Positions 40,513 to 50,014 of a stretch of DNA of 50,045 nt are shown piece by piece. The stretch lies in contig DATLOZ010000026.1 of the NCBI GenBank assembly GCA_035535995.1, forward strand, positions 1 to 50,045, given 5' to 3'. The DNA is from JANYCO01 sp035535995 (GTDB taxonomy: Bacteria > Bacteroidota > Bacteroidia > Cytophagales > Cytophagaceae). Both the position numbers and the translations under genes were made by a program. Positions within the stretch are counted from its first letter, which is position 1; each line of letters starts with the position of its first letter. The notes under the pieces are model-generated. The model was not told where the DNA came from. It ran no database searches and was given only the letters and a program-made list of their open reading frames with translations.

Positions 40513-42996
40513 ATGAGTACCAAAAACGAACCTAAGATCGTGAACAAACTAATGGAAAGGAAAGCTCCATTTGTACTAGACAAGTATAATATTGAGGACT
40601 TTGCAGAAGACGTCAATATTGATCAACTCACGCACCTTGCTGCCAGCATCTGTCAGACACCGATTGCTCATATCAGTTTTTTTGATAAAGATAAACTGAT
40701 CGTGGTAGGAAAATTTGGTATAGATGATAATATCAATAGCGTACCTAAACGATTTTCTTTTTGTCAATATACCGCAGAGAGTAATGATATTCTTGAAATC
40801 GAGGATGCGCAAAAAGATTCCCGTTTCTCCACCAACCCTTTCGTGTTCGGCGAGCCTTATGTCCGGTTTTATGCTGGAATGCCCCTTAGATCAAAGGAGG
40901 GCATCAACATGGGTGCACTTTGTGTGCTCGATATAAAACCAAAACAGCTCAGCGAAGATCAGAAAAATGCACTCCGGTTTTTATCAGAGGTAATGATCAT
41001 AAACATGGAACTGAAAGCTAAAAAGCTGGAATTGGAAGAGGAGCAACGCAGGCTTGGTGTAAGCGAAAAAAGATTTCGCGATCTTTTCGAGCTCAGCGAA
41101 GGATTGATCGGAGAGCATGATCTCAACGGAAGAATTATTTCTGCCAACCGCGCCACTGCCAGAAGCCTGGAGACTACCGTAGAAAACCTGATCGGGCGCA
41201 ATATGCGCGATACGCTTGAACCGGAGTCGCGCGAGTTTTTTGATTTCTATCTTGAAAAAATTGCCGAAGACGGACATGCCGAAGGAATTATGCACGTGAA
41301 AACAACTACGGGCAAAAGCAGGTATTGGAAATATAAAAACATTAAGGTAGAAGAAAATGGATATCCATATGTTCTCTGCTATTCACAAGACGTGACCGAT
41401 ATGGTCAACATGGAGAAAGAATTGCGTAACGCAGAAAAAATAACCAAACAATCCATTGAGGCCAAACAACAATTCTTAGCAAAAGTAACGCATGAGATCC
41501 GTACACCGATGAATGCAATTGTGGGATTTGGAAAATTATTGGCAAAAACCAACCTGGAAGACAAACAACGAAAATTTGTAGACGCTATTTCCACTTCGGG
41601 AGAAAATCTTTTACTGATCGTAAACGATCTCCTGGATACTGCTAAAATAGAGGCCGGCAAGATGACAATGGAAGAAATTCCGTTTTCATTGAAAGAAGTG
41701 GTTTCTTCGGTAGTAACTATTTTACACTATAAAGCAGCAGAAAAAGATCTGGTTTTATCAGTAAAAATAAACGACGACGTACCTGACTATCTTATCGGCG
41801 ATCCTACAAGGCTCAACCAGGTGCTGGTAAATCTTGCCAGCAACGCGGTGAAGTTTACAGAAAAAGGTTCTGTGGAGATCCTTATTCATAAGATGCTGCT
41901 CAAAGATAACCATGTAACTCTTTGCTTTGATGTAAGTGACACCGGAATTGGAATTGCCGAAGACAAACTCCCTACTATATTCGATAGCTTTACACAAGCT
42001 AACAATGATACATCCAGAAAATACGGTGGCACCGGCCTTGGCCTTACAATAGCTCGCCAGATCATTGAGCTGCAAAATGGCGCTATCAAAGTGGATAGTA
42101 CGCTGGGTAAAGGTACGACCTTCACTTTTATACTTTCTTATCCTTTGGCAGACACCCAAAAAGCCATTGAAAAAACAACACCGGAAGGAGTGATCGACGT
42201 GCGTCAGTTGAGGAATGTAAAAATCCTGCTGGCCGAAGATAATCATCTTAACCATTTACTCATGGAAAGTATCATGGCTGAATGGGGAGTAGAAATGAAG
42301 ATCGCTGTAAACGGAAAACAAGTGATCGACATGATCCATCAGGAACATTTTGACCTGATCCTAATGGACGTACACATGCCTGAAATGGATGGGTACGAAG
42401 CTACGCGCTATATCCGCGATCATGAGAAAGAACCGCTTTCACAAATTCCGATCATCGCTATCACAGCGAACGCTTCGGAAGAAGACAAACAAAAATGTTT
42501 CGATTCCGGCATGGTAGACTTTATTCCAAAACCTTTCCGTCCTGAAGATCTGTTCCTGAAGATCTCACGCTATGCACACCTTACAGGAGATATTGGATTT
42601 ACTTCCAAAAAACGCGTGGAGAAAAAAACCGAAAGCAAAAAACGTGTGATCCGTCTTGGATACTTAAGAGGCATTGCCTCTGGAAACAAAAAATTCTTAA
42701 AAGAAGTGATGGAAATTTTCATCGTACAAATTCCGCAAGAATTGATCCTGCTGGAAGAAGCGCTGGAAGAGCGTAACTGGGGCATGCTTGCCGATACCGC
42801 ACATAAAATGAAACTTGGTATTAATGTAATGGGCATGAAAGAATCTGAAAAAATGATCCTGTACATCGAAACCGAATCAAGAGAAAAAATTGCTCCCAAC
42901 GAAGATACGATCCGCGGTAAAATAGAAAAACTGAAAGAGAAATGTATGCTCGCCGTAGAGGAAGTGAAGAGCTTGATGGTGGAGTGGAAACTTTAA
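40513..42996 (+). CDS. Hybrid sensor histidine kinase (GAF-PAS-HisKA-HATPase-REC-HPT)
   Basis: 827 aa from ATG 40513; an in-frame ATG at 40483 would overlap the upstream gene. Domains in order: GAF (about 30-165, HISFFDKDKLIVVGKFGI, AGMPLRSKEGINMGALCVLD), PAS (about 190-300), HisKA with His327 (KVTHEIRTPMNAIVGF), HATPase (N-box LNQVLVNLASNAVKF, DTGIGIAED, GGTGLGLTIARQI), REC with Asp619 (LILMDVHMPEMDG) and a C-terminal HPT with His764 (ADTAHKMKLG). It is a complete phosphorelay, without membrane helices, so it senses in the cytosol. The upstream LytTR regulator, with only one Asp, is the obvious output. Confidence 0.94.
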   Translation: MSTKNEPKIVNKLMERKAPFVLDKYNIEDFAEDVNIDQLTHLAASICQTPIAHISFFDKDKLIVVGKFGIDDNINSVPKRFSFCQYTAESNDILEIEDAQKDSRFSTNPFVFGEPYVRFYAGMPLRSKEGINMGALCVLDIKPKQLSEDQKNALRFLSEVMIINMELKAKKLELEEEQRRLGVSEKRFRDLFELSEGLIGEHDLNGRIISANRATARSLETTVENLIGRNMRDTLEPESREFFDFYLEKIAEDGHAEGIMHVKTTTGKSRYWKYKNIKVEENGYPYVLCYSQDVTDMVNMEKELRNAEKITKQSIEAKQQFLAKVTHEIRTPMNAIVGFGKLLAKTNLEDKQRKFVDAISTSGENLLLIVNDLLDTAKIEAGKMTMEEIPFSLKEVVSSVVTILHYKAAEKDLVLSVKINDDVPDYLIGDPTRLNQVLVNLASNAVKFTEKGSVEILIHKMLLKDNHVTLCFDVSDTGIGIAEDKLPTIFDSFTQANNDTSRKYGGTGLGLTIARQIIELQNGAIKVDSTLGKGTTFTFILSYPLADTQKAIEKTTPEGVIDVRQLRNVKILLAEDNHLNHLLMESIMAEWGVEMKIAVNGKQVIDMIHQEHFDLILMDVHMPEMDGYEATRYIRDHEKEPLSQIPIIAITANASEEDKQKCFDSGMVDFIPKPFRPEDLFLKISRYAHLTGDIGFTSKKRVEKKTESKKRVIRLGYLRGIASGNKKFLKEVMEIFIVQIPQELILLEEALEERNWGMLADTAHKMKLGINVMGMKESEKMILYIETESREKIAPNEDTIRGKIEKLKEKCMLAVEEVKSLMVEWKL

Positions 42997-43002
42997 CTAA
43001 GT

Positions 43003-43060
43003 GTTGAATTATAAATTATGAATGTTGAATTGACTAGTCATTCATAACTCATAATTCAAC
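43003..43060. terminator. AT-rich inverted repeat between convergent genes
   Basis: GTTGAATTATAAATTATGAATG (43003-43024) pairs with CATTCATAACTCATAATTCAAC (43039-43060), 20 of 22 positions. The loop itself contains a TGACTAGTCA palindrome. It separates the ends of the hybrid kinase and DUF4834 genes, so a bidirectional terminator is plausible. It belongs to the same family as 11425-11468. Confidence 0.55.
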
Positions 43061-43069
43061 ATTCATAAT

Positions 43070-43327
43070 TTATTTTATCTCTTCATAATCCACATAATCT
43101 CCCCCTTTGGAGGTTGGTGGATTTTTTCTTTTTCCTTCGGTAGGAATATAATCTACGGTGATTGTGCCTTCGCGTTTTTGTTGCTGTTTGCGGTAGTATT
43201 CCTGCTGTTGTTTCATGGCTTCTCCGGCCATTTTATTGATCGTGGTCTGAACCGTAAATTTGATAAAAGGCTTCAAAAGCCATCTAAGCACCAATGCGAT
43301 CAGAATGATTGTAATGAAAGTCTTCAT
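43070..43327 (-). CDS. DUF4834-type small membrane protein
   Basis: 85 aa from ATG 43327 (MKTFITIILIALVLRWLLKP); 16 earlier codons in frame overlap the upstream palindrome and are probably untranslated. One N-terminal transmembrane helix is followed by a Gln/Lys-rich coiled segment (MAGEAMKQQQEYYRKQQQKR) and the conserved tail VDYIPTEGKRK...GDYVDYEEIK. This is the pattern of the Bacteroidota DUF4834 family, of unknown role. A 32-bp palindrome (43341-43372) lies 13 nt upstream of the start. Confidence 0.8.
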   Translation of the reverse strand: MKTFITIILIALVLRWLLKPFIKFTVQTTINKMAGEAMKQQQEYYRKQQQKREGTITVDYIPTEGKRKNPPTSKGGDYVDYEEIK

Positions 43328-43340
43328 ACCTATACAGACG

Positions 43341-43372
43341 TGCCACAAACTAAAATATTTTAATTTGTGGCA
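43341..43372 (-). promoter_or_regulatory. 32-bp near-perfect palindrome upstream of DUF4834
   Basis: TGCCACAAA and TTTGTGGCA flank a self-complementary TAAAATATTTTA core; a single position breaks symmetry over 32 bp. Being 13 nt before the start codon, it is placed to act as an operator or as a 5' mRNA hairpin. Confidence 0.5.
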
Positions 43373-43400
43373 CAAAATTTTAGATTTTTAATATTAGCCA

Positions 43401-43431
43401 AACCCCGAAGACTTTTAAAACCTTCAGGGTT
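43401..43431 (-). terminator. Hairpin downstream of carB
   Basis: AACCCCGAAG...CTTCAGGGTT with a TTTTAAAA centre, 8 nt past the carB stop on the minus strand. It shares the GGTTTTAAAA(A)CCTT-type core with 12296-12326. No long T-run follows, so termination strength is uncertain. Confidence 0.5.
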
Positions 43432-43438
43432 CAACGAG

Positions 43439-46252
43439 TTACTTACTCATATACATATTCCTTTCGGAATATACCTTTTGAAAAAATTCATCTTCCAGGT
43501 CGTCGATGAAGTAGATCGCTTCTCCGGTAGATTTCATTTCAGGACCAAGCTCCTTGTTTACATTCGGGAATTTATTGAAGGAGAATACAGGGATCTTGAT
43601 CGCATATCCTTTTTTCACAGGTTTGAAATTAAAATCTTTCACCTTCTTATCACCTAGCATTACTTTGGTCGCATAGTTTACATATGGCTCCTGGTAGGCT
43701 TTGCAGATGAATGGTACTGTACGCGAAGCTCTCGGGTTGGCTTCGATGATATATACTATTTCGTCTTTTATCGCAAACTGAATATTTAGCAATCCCACTG
43801 TCTCCAGAGCGATCGCTATTTTTTTAGTATGATCTTCGATCTGCTTGATCACATTGTCGCTTAGATCGAACGGAGGAAGCACTGCATTGGAGTCTCCGGA
43901 GTGAATACCGGCAGGCTCGATGTGCTCCATGATTCCGATGATGTACACATCTTTGCCATCGCAGATCGCATCGGCCTCTGCTTCGATGGCTCCGTCTAAG
44001 AAGTGGTCAAGCAATACTTTCCCTTCCGGATAATCATTGATAATATTTACTACGTGCGACTCCAGCTCCTGCTCGTTGATCACGATCTTCATGCTTTGTC
44101 CGCCCAATACGTAGGAAGGTCTTACCAATAGCGGGAAGCCCAGTTCTTTCGAAAGCTTTATTGCTTCTTCAGAGGTCTGAATAGTGCCAAATCTAGGATA
44201 TGGAATCCCGTTTTCTTTTAGCAGAGTAGAGAATTGTCCTCTGTCTTCTGCAAGGTCAAGCGCTTTAAAACTTGTACCGATGATCTTGATGCCATAGCGG
44301 TCAAGCTTCTCGGCCAGTTTCAGTGCGGTTTGTCCGCCAAGCTGTACGATCACGCCTTCTGGTTTTTCGTGCAGGATGATGTCGTAGATATGTTCCCAGA
44401 ATACCGGCTCGAAGTAAAGTTTATCAGCTACGTCGAAGTCGGTAGAAACTGTTTCAGGGTTGCAGTTGATCATGATCGTCTCGTAGCCCGCTTCCTTCGC
44501 GGCAAGCACGCCGTGTACGCAAGAGTAGTCAAATTCAATTCCTTGTCCGATACGGTTTGGACCGGAACCTAACACTATGATCTTTTTCTTGTCGGATACT
44601 ACTGATTCATTTTCTCCGTCGAAGGTAGAATAGTAGTAAGGTGTTTTTGCTTCAAACTCTGCAGCGCAGGTATCTACTAGTTTGTAAACTCTTTTGATGC
44701 CAAGATCATTTCTTTTGTTAAACACTTCACTCTCCATGCAACGCATCAGGTGCGCGATCTGTCTGTCGGCATAGCCTTTCTGCTTCGCTTTCATCAACAA
44801 GTCACGGGAGATATTTTGGATGGTTTGTTTTTCTATTTCTTTATCCAGGAAATATAATTCTTCGATCTGCTGCAGGAACCAGGAATCAATTTTGGTAAGT
44901 TTCTGGATAGTCTGGAAAGAAATTCCTACGTGGAAAGCATCTTTGATATGGAACAATCTGTTCCAGCTAGGATTGGCAAGGCTATACAGGATGTCTTCCT
45001 GTCTTGTCAATTCTTTTCCATCAGCGCCAAGGCCGTTGCGTTTGATCTCGAGCGACTGGCAAGCTTTCTGCAACGCTTCCTGGAAAGTTCTGCCGATGCC
45101 CATCGCTTCTCCTACTGATTTCATTTGCAAGCCGAGGCTTCTGTCGGCTCCTTTAAATTTGTCGAAGTTCCAGCGGGGGATTTTTACGATCACATAATCA
45201 AGCGCAGGTTCGAAGAACGCTGAAGTTGTTTTGGTGATCTGGTTTTTCAATTCATCAAGATTGTATCCGATCGCAAGTTTTGCAGCGATCTTTGCAATTG
45301 GATATCCTGTAGCCTTAGAAGCAAGAGCCGAAGAACGCGACACGCGTGGGTTGATCTCGATACCGATGATCTGTTGATAATCCGGGCTAAGGGAAAACTG
45401 AACGTTACAACCTCCGGCAAACTGACCGATCGCGTTCATCATCATGATCGCTTTGTCACGCATTTCCTGGTACACGGTATCCGGCAGCGTCATGGCTGGC
45501 GCTACCGTGATCGAGTCTCCGGTGTGGATACCCATTGGGTCAAAGTTTTCGATGGAGCAGATGATGATCACGTTTCCAACATTGTCGCGCAACAACTCCA
45601 GCTCATACTCTTTCCAGCCTTTGATCGATTGCTCTACCAATACTTCGTGGATTGGCGAAGCATGCAAACCAGCGGTAAGCGCTGCTTCAAATTTTGATTC
45701 ATCTTCTACGAATCCTCCTCCTGAACCACCAAGGGTAAAGGAAGGACGGATCACAAGCGGGAATCCTATATCTTGCGCGATTTCTTTTCCTTGCAGGAAA
45801 GAAGTAGCGGTTTCTCCTTTACAAACGCCCACGCCGATCTCCAACATTTTCAGGCGAAATTTTTCTCTGTCTTCAGTAGTCTCGATTGCGTTGATGTCAA
45901 CACCAATAATGCGTACACCATATTTTTTCCAAATACCTGCTTTATCACAATCAATGGCCAGGTTCAAAGCAGTCTGGCCACCCATGGTAGGAAGCACAGC
46001 GTCGATCTTATGTTTTTCTAAGATCTTGATAATCGATTTTTTTTCAAGTGGCAACAGGTACACATTATCTGCTGTCACGCTATCGGTCATGATGGTGGCT
46101 GGGTTGGAATTGATCAGAGTTACTTCAATTCCTTCTTCTCTTAATGACCTGGAGGCTTGAGAGCCTGAATAGTCAAATTCACAGGCCTGGCCGATCACGA
46201 TAGGACCGCTTCCGATGATTAAAACCGACTTGATACTGGTGTCTTTTGGCAT
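43439..46252 (-). CDS. carB: Carbamoyl-phosphate synthase large subunit, short form
   Basis: 937 aa with two homologous ATP-grasp halves. The first begins SVLIIGSGPIVIGQACEFDYSGSQ with TMGGQTALNLA and RPSFTLGGSGGGF; the second begins IIVLGSGPNRIGQGIEFDYSC with QLGGQTALKLA and RPSYVLGGQSM. It makes carbamoyl phosphate for pyrimidines and arginine, using ammonia passed from CarA. E. coli CarB is 1073 aa, its last about 135 residues being an MGS-like regulatory domain. Here the protein stops at about residue 937, right where that domain would begin, and no remnant is seen downstream. So allosteric control by UMP or ornithine through that domain should be absent. carA is not in the window. Confidence 0.95.
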   Translation of the reverse strand: MPKDTSIKSVLIIGSGPIVIGQACEFDYSGSQASRSLREEGIEVTLINSNPATIMTDSVTADNVYLLPLEKKSIIKILEKHKIDAVLPTMGGQTALNLAIDCDKAGIWKKYGVRIIGVDINAIETTEDREKFRLKMLEIGVGVCKGETATSFLQGKEIAQDIGFPLVIRPSFTLGGSGGGFVEDESKFEAALTAGLHASPIHEVLVEQSIKGWKEYELELLRDNVGNVIIICSIENFDPMGIHTGDSITVAPAMTLPDTVYQEMRDKAIMMMNAIGQFAGGCNVQFSLSPDYQQIIGIEINPRVSRSSALASKATGYPIAKIAAKLAIGYNLDELKNQITKTTSAFFEPALDYVIVKIPRWNFDKFKGADRSLGLQMKSVGEAMGIGRTFQEALQKACQSLEIKRNGLGADGKELTRQEDILYSLANPSWNRLFHIKDAFHVGISFQTIQKLTKIDSWFLQQIEELYFLDKEIEKQTIQNISRDLLMKAKQKGYADRQIAHLMRCMESEVFNKRNDLGIKRVYKLVDTCAAEFEAKTPYYYSTFDGENESVVSDKKKIIVLGSGPNRIGQGIEFDYSCVHGVLAAKEAGYETIMINCNPETVSTDFDVADKLYFEPVFWEHIYDIILHEKPEGVIVQLGGQTALKLAEKLDRYGIKIIGTSFKALDLAEDRGQFSTLLKENGIPYPRFGTIQTSEEAIKLSKELGFPLLVRPSYVLGGQSMKIVINEQELESHVVNIINDYPEGKVLLDHFLDGAIEAEADAICDGKDVYIIGIMEHIEPAGIHSGDSNAVLPPFDLSDNVIKQIEDHTKKIAIALETVGLLNIQFAIKDEIVYIIEANPRASRTVPFICKAYQEPYVNYATKVMLGDKKVKDFNFKPVKKGYAIKIPVFSFNKFPNVNKELGPEMKSTGEAIYFIDDLEDEFFQKVYSERNMYMSK

Positions 46253-46750
46253 TTTGTTTTATTATTAAAGAATGATGTATGTACTCATTTTGAACCTTGA
46301 ATTGGGCAAGAATACTCAGATTTTCTGAAGAAATTTGATGATTTATTCCGCACAAAATTGCACAAAGGTAGGGGCAAAAACGGAGCAAACAACTAGGTTT
46401 TTAATGATTTTTAATAGAGAAAGTATTACCAACTGGTAATGAATCAATTGCAGTTTTCCACATAGCTTCCAACATTGCACTATGGCAAGAATTTATGGAA
46501 AAGAAGATGTTTGAAAGGCGGATTAAGTTTGTATTAATTTTTCAGCATTTGCCTTCGATTGAATGGATACAAATGCCCAGCTACTGGATGCCAGGCAAAA
46601 TGTGGAATAATAAAATTCTACAACTATGTATAATAGATTTAACTTTGATAACTACAAAAAATGAATCACCCTTTATCTGGCATCCGGCATCTTGTATCTG
46701 ATAATGGGCAGCACATTGTAAAAGCGTAGTTCTAAAATCAAATCATTCGA
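46253..46750. other. Divergent intergenic region, carB promoter
   Basis: About 500 bp without a credible gene. TACCTTTG on the minus strand (46370-46363) is a likely carB -7 element, giving a leader of about 105 nt. Upstream, ATTACCA-AC-TGGTAAT (46425-46440) is a perfect palindrome that could be an operator. A 68-codon open frame at 46495-46701 has no protein-like features. Confidence 0.5.
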
Positions 46751-47749
46751 ATGCTCGAGATCAAAAACATCACCAAAAAATACGAAGGCCAGGAACAAGC
46801 GGCCGTGCAGGAAGTTTCTTTTACTGTAAAGGAAGGAGAATTTTTTACGCTCACAGGCGAAAGCGGAAGTGGCAAGTCTACGCTCCTCCGCCTCATCAAA
46901 GGCCTGCAGGATGTAGACAGCGGTGAGATCTGGTTTGAAGGCCGGCTGGTAAAAGGTCCGTCTAAAAAACTCGTAGCAGGTGAAGAAGGTATTGAGCTTG
47001 CCCACCAGGACTACAACCTTTTCCCGCGCCATACCGTGTACGAAAATATTCAGTACATGATCCGCTACCTGTCGGAAGAAGAACAGGAAAAAAAGATCAA
47101 CGAACTGCTTACTGTGTTTCATCTGCACGAATACAAAGACAAACTTCCCGGACATTTATCCGGTGGACAGCAACAGCGTGTAGCTATTGCCAAAGCGCTC
47201 TCCGCCTCGCCGCGACTGCTTTTGCTCGATGAGCCGTTCAGCAATCTTGATATGATCTTACGAGCAGAGATCAAAACCGAACTTGCCGATTACCTGCGCC
47301 AGACAAAGGCTGCCGTGATCTTCGTTACGCACGAAAGCGGCGACGCACTTTCACTTTCAGATCGTGTAGCCGTGATGAAAGAAGGAAAAGTAGTACAGAT
47401 CGATACGCCGGAAACTGTTTATACAAAACCACTCACTCCTTATGTGGCCTCCTATTTCGGCAACGCGAATCTTGTGAAAGTAAAAGACCTGGAAAAATTA
47501 AATATTCATTCCACAAAAGAATTGGCGCCGGATGCTATGGTTTGTATCCGTTATGAAGATGTGGAGCTCACACAGGAAAACCAGGCGATGCTTTACGGAA
47601 AAGTGATCCGCAAAGATTATTTTGGTTCTTGCTATCGTTTGGAAGTAAGGCTGGAAAAGCTGCGTCTGTGGCTTTATACAAATGCTCCGGTGAAGAAAGG
47701 TGATATAGTACCGTTGAGAATTAATTCAGAGAAAATTCATTTGTTTTAA
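46751..47749 (+). CDS. Orphan ABC transporter ATPase with TOBE-like tail
   Basis: 332 aa, starting MLEIKNITKKYEGQEQAAVQ. The ATPase has Walker A GESGSGKST (about 37-45), Q-loop region AHQDYNLFPRHTVYENI, signature LSGGQQQRVAIAKAL, Walker B LLLLDEPFSNLD and switch His in VTHESGDAL. The C-terminal about 90 residues (YFGNANLVKV, VCIRYEDVEL, VIRKDYFGSCYRLEVRL) fit a TOBE-like regulatory domain of the iron, spermidine and molybdate importer ATPases. No permease or binding protein is adjacent, so the substrate is open. Other family members use distant permeases. Confidence 0.92.
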   Translation: MLEIKNITKKYEGQEQAAVQEVSFTVKEGEFFTLTGESGSGKSTLLRLIKGLQDVDSGEIWFEGRLVKGPSKKLVAGEEGIELAHQDYNLFPRHTVYENIQYMIRYLSEEEQEKKINELLTVFHLHEYKDKLPGHLSGGQQQRVAIAKALSASPRLLLLDEPFSNLDMILRAEIKTELADYLRQTKAAVIFVTHESGDALSLSDRVAVMKEGKVVQIDTPETVYTKPLTPYVASYFGNANLVKVKDLEKLNIHSTKELAPDAMVCIRYEDVELTQENQAMLYGKVIRKDYFGSCYRLEVRLEKLRLWLYTNAPVKKGDIVPLRINSEKIHLF

Positions 47750-47890
47750 ACTAAAGGGTGGTTGGTTGTGGGGCACAAACAACGGCTAAAATAATTTTTT
47801 GTAAACTAATTATCATTTGGTGCTAGAGTCAGCATTCACTTATACATACTGGGAAAAACTAAATATTGTCGGTCTGAAAATATAAATTTT

Positions 47891-50014
47891 ATGAAATTAA
47901 AATCTATAAAGGTATCTAATATTTTAAGTTATGATTTATTAAACGATTTCGATAAGGCACCAAATACAATTGAATTTAAAGACGATTTAAATATATTAAT
48001 TGGATCTAATGGCTCAGGGAAATCAAATTTATTAGAAATAATTAATGGTCTATTTCAAATACAATTTTTTAGGAATTATTATATAGATGATGAGAGGTTA
48101 GGAAGAATCATTTCAAATGTTCAACCTAGTATAATGGTTAAGACCAACAAACCTATACTACAGGATAATGAACAACGACTAACTTCTCATATAGTTAAAA
48201 ATATTGATCATCTTTTTGATTCATCGCGATCGCATTTGCAAGTTGAAATATTTGCTGATGACAATGACATAAAAAATCTTCTATATCTTTTCCAAAGAAA
48301 GGATGAGTTGAAACGATTTTATCAAAAATATTGCATAGAGCAATCAATGGTAGAAACACTGGATTTAGTTGAAGAAGAAGATATAAAAAAAATGTCTGTT
48401 TTTAAATTTAAATTCAACGTTAATGAAGATGTTGTGGGATTTGGATTAGAAAGCGCCTTAAATAATATTGAAAGATTATTTTATAACTATCTCGTTTATT
48501 TTAATCAATTGAAATTACTAAGCTATGTTATAAACACTCATGAAAACATACTATGGGAAGATATAAAACAACCATTTGGACTATTAAGCTCAATGAGGCA
48601 ATATGGAGGATTTTTAACTTCATATAGTGTAGGAACTAGATTAAACCGAAAAATTAAAGAGGCCAATTCAGGTCATGTAAATTCTGCCAAAGATTATGTA
48701 TCAGCAAATTTTATTTTTGAAACTACGGGTACAAAAATTGCACAACATTTTAGAGCTCTTGTTCAAGAGGGAGGTGAGAAACACGCTTTTGATACAATAA
48801 ATAGATCCGATTATTTATTAACACAAATAAGCAACATTTTAAACAAAAACATAGGACTGCTTTTAAGAATAGAAGATTACGACAAAGAAAATGATACCAT
48901 TTCTCTTAATATATATAGAGATGATAAAAAAATAGATTTTTTGCAATTGAGCACAGGAGAAAAAAATATTTTTTACCTATTGTTTTCTGTATATGGATAT
49001 GATTTAAAAAATGGTGTGTTATTAATTGATGAGCCAGAGCTTCACTTACACGTTACATTACAAAAAAAATACTTTAAAATATTAAAAGAAATTCAAAAAG
49101 AGATTAACGTTCAAATAATAATTGCAACTCATTCAAGCATATTTATTAATGAAAACACCATAAATAATACTTTTAGATTTTTCTTGAACAATAATTATTC
49201 TTCGGTTTTCTGTCCAGAGGTAATAACTCAATCGCAAAAAGATTTAATAAAAATTCTCACTTACACTAACTCTTCAAGAATATTTTTTGCGGATACTGTT
49301 TTACTTGTAGAAGGAGATAGTGACGAGTATTTCTTTAACTTCTTTTATGAAAATTATTTTCGAAAAAAATTAGATTCAAAAATCAACCTTGAAATATTAT
49401 ATATAGCAGGAAAAGGAAATTATAAAAAATGGAAAGAGTTCTTAGACCTTTTTAGAATAAACTCATTCTTTATTGGTGACTTCGATAATATTAATGAATT
49501 TAAGATTCCTGAAAAAACAGGTTTCAATTACAAAATGCTTGTTGATAAATCTAAAGAGAAAATAATTTCCAAAATTGTTAACGAAAAGATAACTCCCAAA
49601 GAAACAAAGGACGGTAAAGCATTACTAAAACAATTGGATTTAATGGTTGAAAATAATTTTGTTCTTACCGAAAAAAATAAAAAAGAATTAAACGATCTAT
49701 GGATTTACCTTATAGAAAAGCAAGGGATAAAAAAGAGTCATATTATAGAATATCTTAAAGAAGATAATCAAGAACATTTATTCACTACTATCAAGGAAGA
49801 AATTAAAAAGCTATACGCTGAAAATATCTTTATTTTACAAGAAGGGGACTTAGAAAATTATCTTAACCTGTCTAACGTATCTAAAGATTTAATGCCAGTG
49901 ATTGATTTCTGTCAGAATAGATTTAATGCATGGATATTAGAGCAAGAGGAAATAGGAACTAATTCAAAATTGAATGAATTAGAATCTATATTTCAAAAAA
50001 TATGTAAAGCCTAA
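47891..50014 (+). CDS. OLD-family ATPase with TOPRIM nuclease domain
   Basis: 707 aa. The N-terminal ABC-like ATPase has Walker A GSNGSGKS (38-45), a signature-like LSTGEKNIFYLL (about 356-367) and Walker B VLLIDEPELHLHV (about 376-388). Then comes a TOPRIM domain: LLVEGDSDEYFF (about 475, catalytic Glu and Asp-x-Asp-like acidic pair) and FFIGDFDN (about 525). This is the arrangement of OLD nucleases, including GajA of the Gabija defence system. The gene is strikingly AT-rich compared with the ABC ATPase gene upstream, suggesting recent transfer. Thirty bases remain after its stop, so whether a UvrD-like GajB or another partner follows cannot be seen. Confidence 0.88.
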   Translation: MKLKSIKVSNILSYDLLNDFDKAPNTIEFKDDLNILIGSNGSGKSNLLEIINGLFQIQFFRNYYIDDERLGRIISNVQPSIMVKTNKPILQDNEQRLTSHIVKNIDHLFDSSRSHLQVEIFADDNDIKNLLYLFQRKDELKRFYQKYCIEQSMVETLDLVEEEDIKKMSVFKFKFNVNEDVVGFGLESALNNIERLFYNYLVYFNQLKLLSYVINTHENILWEDIKQPFGLLSSMRQYGGFLTSYSVGTRLNRKIKEANSGHVNSAKDYVSANFIFETTGTKIAQHFRALVQEGGEKHAFDTINRSDYLLTQISNILNKNIGLLLRIEDYDKENDTISLNIYRDDKKIDFLQLSTGEKNIFYLLFSVYGYDLKNGVLLIDEPELHLHVTLQKKYFKILKEIQKEINVQIIIATHSSIFINENTINNTFRFFLNNNYSSVFCPEVITQSQKDLIKILTYTNSSRIFFADTVLLVEGDSDEYFFNFFYENYFRKKLDSKINLEILYIAGKGNYKKWKEFLDLFRINSFFIGDFDNINEFKIPEKTGFNYKMLVDKSKEKIISKIVNEKITPKETKDGKALLKQLDLMVENNFVLTEKNKKELNDLWIYLIEKQGIKKSHIIEYLKEDNQEHLFTTIKEEIKKLYAENIFILQEGDLENYLNLSNVSKDLMPVIDFCQNRFNAWILEQEEIGTNSKLNELESIFQKICKA

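Noticed and set aside
45444..46160. 238-codon open frame on the plus strand
   Set aside because: It is antisense to carB; the Ser/Pro/Ile-rich sequence reflects codon bias of the true gene.
43439..46252. carB as a truncated pseudogene
   Set aside because: The frame is intact and both ATP-grasp halves are complete; ending exactly at the boundary of the regulatory domain fits a natural short form.
46495..46701. 68-codon open frame in the carB upstream region
   Set aside because: No promoter, no recognisable domain and atypical composition; the region also contains loosely repeated CTGGATGCC/CTGGCATCC words, so it looks non-coding.
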